64,000 nt of DNA from Tissierellales bacterium (GTDB taxonomy: Bacteria > Bacillota > Clostridia > Tissierellales > Tissierellaceae), in the NCBI GenBank assembly GCA_030146915.1, contig JASLAT010000034.1, positions 186,001-250,000 of the forward strand. Direction: 5' to 3'. The position numbers and the translations under genes are program-made. Below the pieces are notes generated by a model. It was not told where the DNA came from. It saw only the letters and a list, made by a program, of their open reading frames with translations, and did no database searches. Below, one piece after another: positions 16,767 to 25,133 of the stretch. How positions within the stretch are numbered: position 1 is the first letter of the stretch; every line of letters starts with the position of its first letter.

Positions 16767-17771
16767 TTGAATAAAAAAGTTATAATAGCTATATTTATTT
16801 TATTAGTTTTAGCTATTTCTATGTTTATTATTAAAACTCCATCATCAGTTGTTTCTGATAATTTGGAAGAAATAGCGGTAGAAATTCCAAAAGGGGCTAA
16901 TAATGATAAAATAGCCAGTATTTTAAAAGAAACTGGCCTTATAAATAGTAAGTTATTGTTTAAATTAGAATCAAGGAAGAGTAAATTATCAGGTAGTCTA
17001 AAGCCAGGTAATTATATATTGGATTCTAATATGTCAAATAAAGATATTATAAAAATATTAGCAGAAGGGCCAGATCTTGATATTGTAAAATTTAATATAC
17101 CAGAGGGATATGAACTTAAACATATAGCAGAGAGACTAGAAGAGAAAGGATTAGTTGATGCAGAAAAGTTTTTAGAAATATCATCGGACAAGTCTAATTT
17201 TGAAAAAGACTTCAGTTTTTTACAAGAATTGGAAGAGTCTCAATCATTAGAAGGATTTTTATTTCCTGCAACCTATGAAGTTTTTAAAAATGAAGGGGAG
17301 GAAAAAATAATATCTAGAATGTTATCTGCATTTGAAAATATCTACAATAATGATTTAAAAGATAAAATTAAAAACTCAGACTATACTTTAAATGAAATCG
17401 TAACTCTTGCATCTATTATCGAAAGGGAAGGAAAAATAGATGAAGAGAGACCACTTATGTCAGCGGTTTTCTATAATAGAATAGAGCAAAATATGAGATT
17501 GCAATCTTGTGCAACAGTTCAATATATAATAGGTGAAAGGAAGGAACATTTAACAAACAAAGATACATCAACACCTTCTGTTTATAACACATATTTACAT
17601 CAAGGACTTCCGCCAGCTCCAATAGCAGCTCCTGGGAAAGCATCCCTTATAGCAGCAATAGAGCCGGCAAATGTAGATTATTTATATTTCACTTTAACTG
17701 GTAAAGATGGAAGCCATACTTTTACAAAATCATATGAAGATCATTTAGAAGCAGGTAAGAAGATAAAATAA
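16767..17771 (+). CDS. mltG: Endolytic murein transglycosylase MltG
   Basis: A 334-residue YceG-family enzyme that cleaves nascent glycan strands and acts as a terminase of peptidoglycan chains at the membrane. One N-terminal membrane segment (about residues 4-22) is followed by a LysM-like region (VEIPKGANNDKIASILKETGLI) and the catalytic domain with the Glu in LASIIEREG (about residue 219); LEGFLFPATYEV and the PSVYNTYLHQGLPPAPI stretch are family hallmarks. Translation starts at TTG 16767 after aaagaggtg. It begins the mltG-trmR-trhP-udk series, the same order as yrrL-yrrM-yrrN/O-udk in Bacillus. Confidence 0.95.
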   Translation: MNKKVIIAIFILLVLAISMFIIKTPSSVVSDNLEEIAVEIPKGANNDKIASILKETGLINSKLLFKLESRKSKLSGSLKPGNYILDSNMSNKDIIKILAEGPDLDIVKFNIPEGYELKHIAERLEEKGLVDAEKFLEISSDKSNFEKDFSFLQELEESQSLEGFLFPATYEVFKNEGEEKIISRMLSAFENIYNNDLKDKIKNSDYTLNEIVTLASIIEREGKIDEERPLMSAVFYNRIEQNMRLQSCATVQYIIGERKEHLTNKDTSTPSVYNTYLHQGLPPAPIAAPGKASLIAAIEPANVDYLYFTLTGKDGSHTFTKSYEDHLEAGKKIK

Positions 17772-17782
17772 AGGATGGTTTT

Positions 17783-18430
17783 ATGAGTAGTAGAATAAAC
17801 GAAGAATATATTACTAACTATATTAGAAGTATTGTACCAGAAAGAAGTATTGGTTTAAGGGCTATGGAGACATATGCCCTTAAAAACCATGTTCCAATAA
17901 TCGAGCCTGAAGTAGGCCAATTATTAAAACTTATTTTAAAAATTAAAAAACCTAAAAGAATTCTGGAAATAGGCACAGCTATAGGTTACTCTTCATCTTT
18001 AATGGCAGAAACTATAGATTCAGTAGAAATTATTACTATAGAAAGAAGAGAGGATATGGTTAAATTAGCTGAAACAAATATTAGTAAATTGGGTTATGAA
18101 GATAGAATTCGAGTATTACATGGAGATGCTGAGGAAGTTTTAGATAATTTGGATGGAACCTTTGATTTAATATTTTTAGATGCTGCAAAAGGTCAATATT
18201 TAAATTTTTTAGAGAAATCTTTACCCTATTTAAAAAAAGAAGGGTTAGTTATTTCAGATAATGTTTTATTCAAAGGTATGGTTGCTTCTGATGAGTTAGT
18301 TGTAAGAAGAAAAAAAACTATTGTTAAAAGGTTAAGAGAGTATTTAGACTATATAAATGAAATGGATGGATACATAAGTAGCATTATTCCAATAGGTGAT
18401 GGTGTTGCTTTAACTTATAGAGAGGAGTAG
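17783..18430 (+). CDS. trmR: tRNA 5-hydroxyuridine methyltransferase (O-methyltransferase)
   Basis: A 215-residue class I SAM-dependent O-methyltransferase. The SAM-binding loop is ILEIGTAIGYSSSLMAE (about residues 66-82), followed by an acidic ribose contact (ITIERRED), the GDAEEVL segment and the metal/catalytic IFLDAAKGQY. In B. subtilis the orthologue YrrM (TrmR) methylates ho5U34 to mo5U34 in tRNAs; that role is supported here by the next gene, a U32 protein of the kind that makes ho5U. The family also contains catechol-type methyltransferases, so context decides. The ATG follows aaaggatgg, and the 3' end is 4 bp from trhP. Confidence 0.85.
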   Translation: MSSRINEEYITNYIRSIVPERSIGLRAMETYALKNHVPIIEPEVGQLLKLILKIKKPKRILEIGTAIGYSSSLMAETIDSVEIITIERREDMVKLAETNISKLGYEDRIRVLHGDAEEVLDNLDGTFDLIFLDAAKGQYLNFLEKSLPYLKKEGLVISDNVLFKGMVASDELVVRRKKTIVKRLREYLDYINEMDGYISSIIPIGDGVALTYREE

Positions 18431-18434
18431 TTAG

Positions 18435-19667
18435 GTGGAAAAAATAGAGTTATTAGCACCTGCGGGTGATTTAGAAAAATTAAAGATGGCTATAGAGTAT
18501 GGGGCAGATGCTGTATATTTAGGAGGGGAAGCTTTTGGATTAAGAACTGCCTCTAAAAACTTTTCAATAGATCAAATTGAAGAGGGCGTAAAATATGCTC
18601 ATAAGAGAGGTAGAAAGGTTTACGTTACTCTTAATATTGTACCTCATAATGAAGATTTTCAAGGTTTAGAATCTTATTTAAAAGATCTTAAAAGAATAAA
18701 TGTGGATGCTGTTATAGTTTCAGATCCTGGTGTCTTTTCTGTAATACAAAGAACGACACCTGATTTAGAAGTACATTTAAGTACACAAGCTAGTGTTACT
18801 AATTACGAGACTATTATGTTTTGGTATAACTTAGGAATTAGAAGAATTGTATTAGCAAGAGAGGTTACTCTGGATGAGATAAAAGAGATAGTTGAAAAAG
18901 CTCCTAAAGATTTAGAAATAGAAGCATTTGTTCATGGAGCAATGTGTATATCATACTCAGGAAGGTGTCTGTTAAGTAACTATATGACAGGTAGAGATGC
19001 TAATAGAGGAGATTGTTCTCATGCATGTAGGTATAAATACAACATAGTTGAGGAAAAAAGACCAGGAGAATATTTTCCGATATATGAAGATGAGAATGGA
19101 ACTTTTATAATGAACTCTAAAGATTTATGTATGATTGAGCATATAGATAAGTTAATAGAGGCAGGTATCAAAAGTTTTAAGATAGAAGGAAGAGTAAAAA
19201 GCTCATATTATGTTGCTACTGTTATAAGGTCTTATAGAATGGCTATTGATGAGTATTATAAAGATCCTGAAACATTTAAGTATGATGAAAAATGGTTAAG
19301 AGAGATAAAAAAAGCTAGTCATAGAGATTTTACTACAGGCTTTTATTTTGGAAAACCAGGTTCAGAAGGTCAGTTATATGAAACGAGCTCCTATGTGAGA
19401 AATTATGATTTTGTTGGTTTAGTTTTAGACTATGACAAAGAAACTAAGTTAGCTACAGTTGAACAAAGAAATAGAATATTCATAGGTGAAGAAGTGGAGA
19501 TTTTTGGACCATCAAGAGATTACTTTACTCAAAAAATAAATTATATGATAGATGATAAAGGCGTGGAAATAGAAGTTGCTCCACACGCTCAACAGATTAT
19601 AAAAATAAGAATGGATGAGGAAGTTTTACCTATGTCTATGTTAAGAAGACCTAGGGAGGATGAGTAA
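18435..19667 (+). CDS. trhP: U32-family protein, tRNA uridine 5-hydroxylation (TrhP/YrrO-like)
   Basis: A 410-residue U32 protein. The TIM-barrel start IELLAPAGDLEKLKMAIEYGAD, the STQASVTN segment and the cysteine-rich cluster between CISYSGRC and CSHACRYKY (four Cys, about residues 173-202, probable Fe-S ligands) are characteristic. In E. coli and B. subtilis such proteins (TrhP; YrrN plus YrrO) hydroxylate U34 with prephenate as oxygen source, after which TrmR methylates it. Only one U32 gene is present here, where Bacillus has two. GTG 18435 is the start, with AGAGGAG overlapping the trmR stop. The C-terminus overlaps the first udk ATG, so translation is probably coupled. Confidence 0.85.
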   Translation: MEKIELLAPAGDLEKLKMAIEYGADAVYLGGEAFGLRTASKNFSIDQIEEGVKYAHKRGRKVYVTLNIVPHNEDFQGLESYLKDLKRINVDAVIVSDPGVFSVIQRTTPDLEVHLSTQASVTNYETIMFWYNLGIRRIVLAREVTLDEIKEIVEKAPKDLEIEAFVHGAMCISYSGRCLLSNYMTGRDANRGDCSHACRYKYNIVEEKRPGEYFPIYEDENGTFIMNSKDLCMIEHIDKLIEAGIKSFKIEGRVKSSYYVATVIRSYRMAIDEYYKDPETFKYDEKWLREIKKASHRDFTTGFYFGKPGSEGQLYETSSYVRNYDFVGLVLDYDKETKLATVEQRNRIFIGEEVEIFGPSRDYFTQKINYMIDDKGVEIEVAPHAQQIIKIRMDEEVLPMSMLRRPREDE

Positions 19668-19668
19668 A

Positions 19669-20295
19669 ATGTCTAAAAAACCTATAGTTATAGGTATATC
19701 TGGTGGTACAGGATCTGGTAAAAGTACTATAGCTAAGAAGGTTCTTCAGGCAATAAACGAAAGTGATATAGCTATGGTTCAGCAAGACTCTTATTATAAA
19801 GATCAATCTAATATTACTTTTGAAGAGAGGGTAAAGACTAATTATGATCATCCTTTCGCGTTTGATAATCAGTTATTAGCAAATCATATTGAATCTTTAA
19901 TTGAAAGAAAAGCAATAGATAAACCGATTTATGATTTTGAGCAACATACAAGGAAAAAGGAAACAGAAAAAGTAGAGCCTAAAGATATTATTATAGTTGA
20001 GGGTATTTTAATATTGGGAGATGAGAGAATAAGAAATTTATTAGATATTAAAATATTTGTAGATACTGATCCTGATTTAAGATTAATAAGAAGAATTTTA
20101 AGAGATATAAGAGATAGAGGAAGAACACTAGACTCTGTTATTTATCAATATATGGATACTGTTAGACCAGCACATTTACAATTTGTAGAACCTAGTAAAA
20201 AATATGCTGATATAATTATACCTGAAGGTGGTTTTAATGAAGTGGCAGTAGATATGCTAATTACAAAAATTAATTCTGCTTTAAAGGATAGTTAA
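19669..20295 (+). CDS. udk: Uridine kinase
   Basis: A 208-residue P-loop kinase phosphorylating uridine and cytidine in pyrimidine salvage. Walker A is GGTGSGKST (about residues 10-18), VQQDSYYKD carries the substrate-binding Asp, YDHPFAFD and IVEGILIL follow, and DPDLRLIRRILRDIRDRGR is the lid region. I chose the ATG at 19669 over that at 19660 because AGGGAGG ends at 19659, leaving no spacing for the first. It is the last gene of the mltG cluster and runs into a terminator shared with the convergent tmcAL gene. Confidence 0.95.
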   Translation: MSKKPIVIGISGGTGSGKSTIAKKVLQAINESDIAMVQQDSYYKDQSNITFEERVKTNYDHPFAFDNQLLANHIESLIERKAIDKPIYDFEQHTRKKETEKVEPKDIIIVEGILILGDERIRNLLDIKIFVDTDPDLRLIRRILRDIRDRGRTLDSVIYQYMDTVRPAHLQFVEPSKKYADIIIPEGGFNEVAVDMLITKINSALKDS

Positions 20296-20300
20296 CATTA

Positions 20301-20332
20301 AAAACCTCTAAATTTTAATTTAGAGGTTTTTT
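20301..20332. terminator. Bidirectional terminator between udk and tmcAL
   Basis: A 14-bp perfect stem (20301-20314 with 20317-20330) with A's on the left and T's on the right can stop both the + strand udk transcript and the - strand tmcAL transcript. Confidence 0.9.
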
Positions 20333-20341
20333 ATAAAAATT

Positions 20342-21538
20342 TTATTTTTTAATAATAGGAGATGTAATGTAGTCTAAGTTGACTTTAGACCCTTTAGTCA
20401 CCAATGAATGAATATCAGTAGCTTTTTTATCGAAGTATATAATTTTCTTATCTATAGGATTTTTTAAATTATTTATATTTGAAAATTTATTTATTATATT
20501 TATATTGGAGGAATTTTTTATATTGGAAAGAATTTCAAATCCTTTATTATTAGAAGCAAGAACTCTTATATAATTATCCTTATAAATTAAAGTTTCAAAG
20601 TCATCCTTGTATAGATCATTTAAAATATGAATTAAGGTTCTTTTAACACGAGACTTAGTATGGGTTTTTGAAACAGAATAACTTATAATATCATTTAGAC
20701 TATTATATTTAAAACTATTATTAATTATTCGATTCAATAAATTACTATCACCATCTATTGTATTTTTTAAATTACCAGTTCTTAGTTTATAAAGTAAAAT
20801 TTTTTCATATTTAGTTATAAAGTTTAAGTTCTGACTATCTAGCATTGATTCATAAGATAATTCTGTAAGTGAGTTTTTAACTTTTAATAAATTATTTTTT
20901 AAGGCTTGATTTCTTATAGCTGTAGCACTTATATATTTATTTTTTATACTTAAAGAATTATAGTCACTTCCTTTTCGAGTTATAGATATAGGTTGAATTT
21001 TAGAGTTTAGTTGTTTTAAAGCTTTCATATATTCAATAGCCAATATATTATTAGATTTTTTAAGTATATTTGAGCTTTCAAGATTTAAATACTCTAATAT
21101 AGACTTTTCCCTAGCTTCTACAAAAGAAGGATATTTTAATAAGTTATTTTTTAAAAGTATTTTAAACTCCTCAGTTTCTTTAGCCAAAATATCCGATATT
21201 GTTGAAATAATGGATAAATCATTTTCCTCTATTCCAAATGATAGATAGTCTACTATATTTAGTTTATTTAATATAGATACAGCACCCTTTGAAAAAAATT
21301 CAGCACTTGATGATGAATAAATAAAAGGTAGTTCTAAAACAAGGTCTATGCCAGCATCTAGTGCTGCTTCAGCACGTGACCATTTATCTAATATAGCTGG
21401 TTCGCCTCTTTGAACAAATGAACCGCTCATTAAACAAATAACATGACTTGAATCACTAATTTCCTTAGATTTATCTATATGATACTTATGACCTAAGTGA
21501 AAAGGATTATACTCTGCAATTATTGATAACACTTTCAT
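20342..21538 (-). CDS. tmcAL: tRNA(Met) cytidine acetate ligase TmcAL (YlbM)
   Basis: A 398-residue protein, the only clear gene on the minus strand. The nucleotidyltransferase start IIAEYNPFHLGHKYHI carries the HxGH motif; LMSGSFVQRGEPAILDKWSRAEAALDAGIDLVLELPF is the family-defining block (about residues 32-70, quoted here only by its features: SGSFVQRGEP and ELPF). The B. subtilis enzyme forms N4-acetylcytidine at the wobble position of elongator tRNA-Met from acetate and ATP. The ATG at 21538 follows cgaggtgatt on the minus strand; an upstream start at 21559 is less likely. In Bacillus ylbM neighbours ylbN (yceD) and rpmF; here two acetate kinase genes separate them. Confidence 0.92.
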   Translation of the reverse strand: MKVLSIIAEYNPFHLGHKYHIDKSKEISDSSHVICLMSGSFVQRGEPAILDKWSRAEAALDAGIDLVLELPFIYSSSSAEFFSKGAVSILNKLNIVDYLSFGIEENDLSIISTISDILAKETEEFKILLKNNLLKYPSFVEAREKSILEYLNLESSNILKKSNNILAIEYMKALKQLNSKIQPISITRKGSDYNSLSIKNKYISATAIRNQALKNNLLKVKNSLTELSYESMLDSQNLNFITKYEKILLYKLRTGNLKNTIDGDSNLLNRIINNSFKYNSLNDIISYSVSKTHTKSRVKRTLIHILNDLYKDDFETLIYKDNYIRVLASNNKGFEILSNIKNSSNINIINKFSNINNLKNPIDKKIIYFDKKATDIHSLVTKGSKVNLDYITSPIIKK

Positions 21539-21638
21539 TATAATCACCTCGTTTGCCAATTATAACATAAATAGTATACAAAGATAAAACTCACATAACA
21601 TATTATGTAGCTATTTATCTAAAATTTCATAGTTGTGT

Positions 21639-21739
21639 TATAATATCCATAACTAAAGGTTTACTATGTGTAGTTTAGTTAATTTAAAAATCAATTAATA
21701 TAAGATAAAATTTATATATTTTTACATTAAGTTGATTTT
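21639..21739 (+). promoter_or_regulatory. Possible promoter and structured leader of ackA copy 1
   Basis: TATAAT at 21639-21644 lacks a good -35. From the predicted start near 21651 the RNA could form a hairpin with a 7-bp stem (aactaaa 21651-21657 with tttagtt 21674-21680) and a second 10-bp stem (21687-21696 with 21730-21739). The region between tmcAL and ackA (about 245 bp) holds no gene; this is what I see in it. Confidence 0.35.
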
Positions 21740-21784
21740 AAAAGCCAGATTCTTTGTAACTATTTATAAATTAGGAGGATTATA

Positions 21785-22981
21785 ATGAAAATATTAGTTA
21801 TTAATTGTGGTAGCTCTTCTATTAAGTATCAACTTATAGACATGAAAAGCTCTACAGTTTTAACAAAAGGATTAGTGGAGCGAATAGGGATTGGTAGTTC
21901 GGAGATAAAACAGGAGTCTGTAGGTAAAGAAAACTATACCTTGTCTAAAGATCTTAGTAATCATAAGGAAGCTTTAGACTATGTTTTAAAAGCGATTATC
22001 GACAACAGATATGGTGTAATATCAAGTATGGAAGAAATATCTGCTGTAGGACATAGAGTAGGACATGGAGGGGAATACTTTTCAAGTTCTGTATTAATAG
22101 ACGATAAGGTGATGGATGCAATAAAAGAGTGTATTCCTTTGGCTCCTTTACATAATCCAGCGAACATAATGGGTATAGAGGCTTGTCAATCCTTGATGGG
22201 AAATAAACCTATGGTAGCTGTATTCGATACAGCTTTTCACCAAACAATGGATGCAGACTCTTATATATATCCTATTCCTTATAAGTTTTATGAGAAATAT
22301 GGTGTTAGAAAGTATGGATTCCATGGAACTTCGCACAAGTATGTTTCTAAAAGAGCAAAGGAAATTTTAAAACTAGATAGATCTTCTTCAAACTTTATTA
22401 GTTGTCATCTAGGTAACGGATCTAGTCTTTGTGGTATAAAGGAGGGAGAGTCAAAAGATACAAGCATGGGGTTCACTCCTTTAGCGGGATTACCTATGGG
22501 TACTAGATCAGGAAATATTGATCCGGCTATAATACCTTTTTTAATGGAAAAGGAAAATATGGACTTTCATGAAATAAATGAGATACTAAATAGTGAGTCG
22601 GGGGTTTTGGGAGTATCAGGATTAAGTAGTGATTTTAGAGATTTAGAAAAAGCAGCGCAAAATGGTGATATAAGAGCGAAGTTAGCTCTTAAAATATTTA
22701 TAAGGGATGTTAAAAAATATATAGGGGCATATATGGCTACTATAGGAAATATACAGGCTTTAATATTTACAGCAGGTATAGGCGAGAATTCAATATTTAT
22801 GAGAGAAAATATATGTAAAGGCTTAGAGTCCATAGGCATAAAGCTAGATAAAGAATCTAATAAAGTAAGAGGTAAGGAAGCGATAATAAGTAGCAAAGAT
22901 AGTGAAATAAAAATATTAGTTATACCAACTAATGAAGAATTAATGATAGCTGAAGATACTATGAAACTAATCGAAAATTAG
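21785..22981 (+). CDS. ackA: Acetate kinase, copy 1
   Basis: A 398-residue ASKHA-fold kinase interconverting acetate + ATP and acetyl phosphate + ADP. Active-site elements known from the Methanosarcina enzyme are present: Asn7 in VINCGSSS, Arg91, His in LAPLHNP, Asp in VFDTAFHQTM, His in GFHGTSHKY, Arg in MGTRSGNIDPA and Glu in PTNEELMIA. The signature after Arg91 reads HRVGHGGE, with Gly at residue 93 where Val or Leu is usual and where copy 2 has Val. The ATG follows ttaggagg. No pta is adjacent. A paralogue lies directly downstream with its own promoter. Full activity is likely but the changed signature leaves room for altered kinetics or substrate preference. Confidence 0.93.
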   Translation: MKILVINCGSSSIKYQLIDMKSSTVLTKGLVERIGIGSSEIKQESVGKENYTLSKDLSNHKEALDYVLKAIIDNRYGVISSMEEISAVGHRVGHGGEYFSSSVLIDDKVMDAIKECIPLAPLHNPANIMGIEACQSLMGNKPMVAVFDTAFHQTMDADSYIYPIPYKFYEKYGVRKYGFHGTSHKYVSKRAKEILKLDRSSSNFISCHLGNGSSLCGIKEGESKDTSMGFTPLAGLPMGTRSGNIDPAIIPFLMEKENMDFHEINEILNSESGVLGVSGLSSDFRDLEKAAQNGDIRAKLALKIFIRDVKKYIGAYMATIGNIQALIFTAGIGENSIFMRENICKGLESIGIKLDKESNKVRGKEAIISSKDSEIKILVIPTNEELMIAEDTMKLIEN

Positions 22982-23039
22982 TGAAAATTAAAAAAACTTA
23001 TCATATTCTCTCTTTTAATCGGTAGAACTTATAATACTG

Positions 23040-23068
23040 TTGATTTTTTGGAATAAATATATTACTAT
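23040..23068 (+). promoter_or_regulatory. Promoter of ackA copy 2
   Basis: TTGATT (23040-23045), 17-nt spacer, TACTAT (23063-23068), 38 nt before the start codon. A second TATAAT (23031-23036) upstream lacks a -35. Confidence 0.5.
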
Positions 23069-23105
23069 AGAGTATAGTGATTGTATTATTAATAGGAGGG
23101 AAAAT

Positions 23106-24299
23106 ATGAATATATTAGTTATTAACTGTGGTAGTTCATCTATCAAATATCAGTTGATTAATATGGACAATGAAGACGTTTTGACAAAAGGTCTAGTTGA
23201 AAGGATTGGTATTGAAGGATCTGTTATTGAACAAAAAACTCCAGGTAAGGAAGAAGTTAAAATAACTGAGCCTTTAAAAGATCATAATGTAGCTTTAGAA
23301 TATGTATTAGAAGCTATAGTTAATCCAGAGTATGGAGCAATATCAAGCATGGATGAAATCTCTGCAGTAGGTCACAGAGTAGTTCATGGTGGAGAAAAAT
23401 TCTCTAAATCTGTAATAATTGATGATGAGGTAATGAAGGCTATAGAAGATTGTGTTGAGTTAGCACCTTTACATAATCCGCCAAACATAATGGGAATAAA
23501 GGCTTGTCAAGCATTAATGCCAAATACACCTATGGTAGCAGTATTCGATACAGCTTTTCACCAAACTATGGATCCAGAAAGCTATATTTATTCAATTCCA
23601 TATGAATTTTATGAAAAATATGGTATTAGAAGATATGGTTTTCACGGAACTTCTCATAAATATGTAGCAGAAAGAACTGCTGATATATTAGGAAGAGATA
23701 TGGATGATTTAAATATCATAACTTGTCATTTAGGTAACGGTTCAAGTTTATGTGGTATAAAAGGTGGTAAATCAAAGGATACGAATATGGGATTCACTCC
23801 ATTAGCAGGTTTACCAATGGGTACAAGATCAGGAAATATTGACCCAGCTATAATACCATTTTTAATGGAAAAAGAAGATATGAGCTTTGAAGAAATAAAT
23901 GAAATCTTAAATAAAGAGTCAGGAGTATTAGGAGTATCAGGATTAAGTAGTGACTTTAGAGATCTTGAAAATGCATCTGATGATGGTGATGAAAAGTCTG
24001 AATTAGCATTAAAAATATTTATTAAGAGTGTAAAGAAATATATAGGAGCATATATGGCTACTATAGGAGATATAGAAGCTATAGTATTCACAGCAGGTAT
24101 TGGTGAGAATTCAGCATTTATGAGAGAGCATATATGTGATGGTCTTGAGTCATTAGGAATTAAAATTGATAAGGAAGCAAATAATGTAAGAGGAAAAGAA
24201 GCTATTGTAAGTAGTGCAGATAGCGATATAAAAGTTTTAGTTGTACCTACTAACGAAGAACTTATGATTGCTAAAGATACAAAAAATTTAGTTAAGTAG
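23106..24299 (+). CDS. ackA: Acetate kinase, copy 2
   Basis: A 397-residue acetate kinase closely similar along its whole length to the preceding gene, so the pair arose by tandem duplication. All catalytic residues listed for the family are present (VINCGSSS, GHRVVHGGE, APLHNPPN, FDTAFHQTM, GFHGTSHKY, MGTRSGNIDPA, TNEELMIA). The canonical HRVVHGGE and the more uniform A/T-ending codon use suggest this is the main, highly expressed enzyme. The ATG at 23106 follows aggaggg; the frame is open back to 23040 but that lies in the promoter. It supplies ATP from acetyl phosphate in fermentation. Confidence 0.95.
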   Translation: MNILVINCGSSSIKYQLINMDNEDVLTKGLVERIGIEGSVIEQKTPGKEEVKITEPLKDHNVALEYVLEAIVNPEYGAISSMDEISAVGHRVVHGGEKFSKSVIIDDEVMKAIEDCVELAPLHNPPNIMGIKACQALMPNTPMVAVFDTAFHQTMDPESYIYSIPYEFYEKYGIRRYGFHGTSHKYVAERTADILGRDMDDLNIITCHLGNGSSLCGIKGGKSKDTNMGFTPLAGLPMGTRSGNIDPAIIPFLMEKEDMSFEEINEILNKESGVLGVSGLSSDFRDLENASDDGDEKSELALKIFIKSVKKYIGAYMATIGDIEAIVFTAGIGENSAFMREHICDGLESLGIKIDKEANNVRGKEAIVSSADSDIKVLVVPTNEELMIAKDTKNLVK

Positions 24300-24305
24300 T
24301 AATAC

Positions 24306-24334
24306 TTGACAAAAAATATTCTGCCTTATATAAT
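24306..24334 (+). promoter_or_regulatory. Promoter of yceD-rpmF
   Basis: Perfect consensus TTGACA (24306-24311), 17-nt spacer, TATAAT (24329-24334), starting 7 bp after the ackA stop codon; ribosome site and start follow within 30 nt. Confidence 0.88.
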
Positions 24335-24362
24335 AGCTATGTTATGCTAAGAGGTGAAAGTT

Positions 24363-24878
24363 ATGAAAATAGATTTAGCAGGTTTTATTAATGAATCTAA
24401 GACCTATTTGAAGTTCACTGGAAAAGTAAAGGAGTCGGAAATTAATCTTAAAGATAGATTTTTGACTTTAGATGGGCCTATAGAATATAAGGCAGAAATT
24501 TTCACTTTAGATAATGGTGAAAGAGAACTTATAGCAGAAGTTGATTACAGGTATGAAGAACCTTGTAATAGGTGCTTAAAACCAACAATCAAATCTGTAA
24601 AGACAAAATTATCAGGACAATTAATTGAAAGAATTGATGTTGATAGTGAAGAAGATGATGGAATAATATACTATGAAAATTATATATTGGATTTAGAGCC
24701 GTATATAATTGCACAGGTATATGTTTCATTACCTATGCAAACTATTTGTTCAGAGCAGTGTAAGGGATTGTGTAGTACTTGTGGAGCAGATTTAAATGAA
24801 GAAGATTGTGGTTGCACAGAACATACTATAGATCCAAGAATGGCACAGCTTAAAGACTTATTTCCTGACAACAAATAA
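24363..24878 (+). CDS. yceD: YceD/DUF177-family protein
   Basis: A 171-residue protein of the DUF177 family. The C-terminal half has the typical Cys pattern: CNRC near residue 60 and, near the end, C-x3-C-x3-C-x2-C followed by CGC (CSEQCKGLCSTCGADL). The family nearly always precedes rpmF; links to 23S rRNA maturation have been reported in plants and bacteria, but its bacterial mechanism is not settled. The ATG at 24363 follows agaggtg; a GTG at 24354 is inside that site. The rpmF start is 13 bp downstream, so they form one operon. Confidence 0.88.
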   Translation: MKIDLAGFINESKTYLKFTGKVKESEINLKDRFLTLDGPIEYKAEIFTLDNGERELIAEVDYRYEEPCNRCLKPTIKSVKTKLSGQLIERIDVDSEEDDGIIYYENYILDLEPYIIAQVYVSLPMQTICSEQCKGLCSTCGADLNEEDCGCTEHTIDPRMAQLKDLFPDNK

Positions 24879-24891
24879 GGAGGTGTTTTAG

Positions 24892-25071
24892 ATGGCAGTA
24901 CCTAAGAGAAGAACGTCAAAGACAAAGAAAAATCAAAGAAGAGCTTCTTCATATAAATTACCTAGAGTAACAATTGGAGAATGCCCTCAATGTCATGAAG
25001 ACAAATTACCACATAGAGTATGTAAATCATGTGGATATTATGATGGTAGAGAAGTTAAAACAGTAGAATAG
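24892..25071 (+). CDS. rpmF: 50S ribosomal protein L32
   Basis: A 59-residue gene found by reading the gap after yceD. The product starts MAVPKRRTSKTKKNQRRAS, the L32 signature, and ends in a zinc ribbon with CPQC and CKSC (about residues 31-47), so it is the Cys-containing, zinc-binding (C+) form. It is a structural component of the large subunit near the exit-tunnel region. The ribosome site aaggaggtg is strong. It is immediately followed by a terminator. Confidence 0.97.
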   Translation: MAVPKRRTSKTKKNQRRASSYKLPRVTIGECPQCHEDKLPHRVCKSCGYYDGREVKTVE

Positions 25072-25076
25072 TTTTA

Positions 25077-25107
25077 AAAGATAGTGAGGGCACTATCTTT
25101 TTTTATT
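25077..25107 (+). terminator. Terminator after rpmF
   Basis: A 10-bp stem (aaagatagtg, 25077-25086, with cactatcttt, 25091-25100) with loop aggg, followed by ttttatt. Confidence 0.85.
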
Positions 25108-25133
25108 ATATAAAACTATGTTTGGAGGTAACT

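Noticed and set aside
23040..23105. Upstream extension of acetate kinase copy 2
   Set aside because: The extension includes the promoter and ribosome site and has no counterpart in copy 1.
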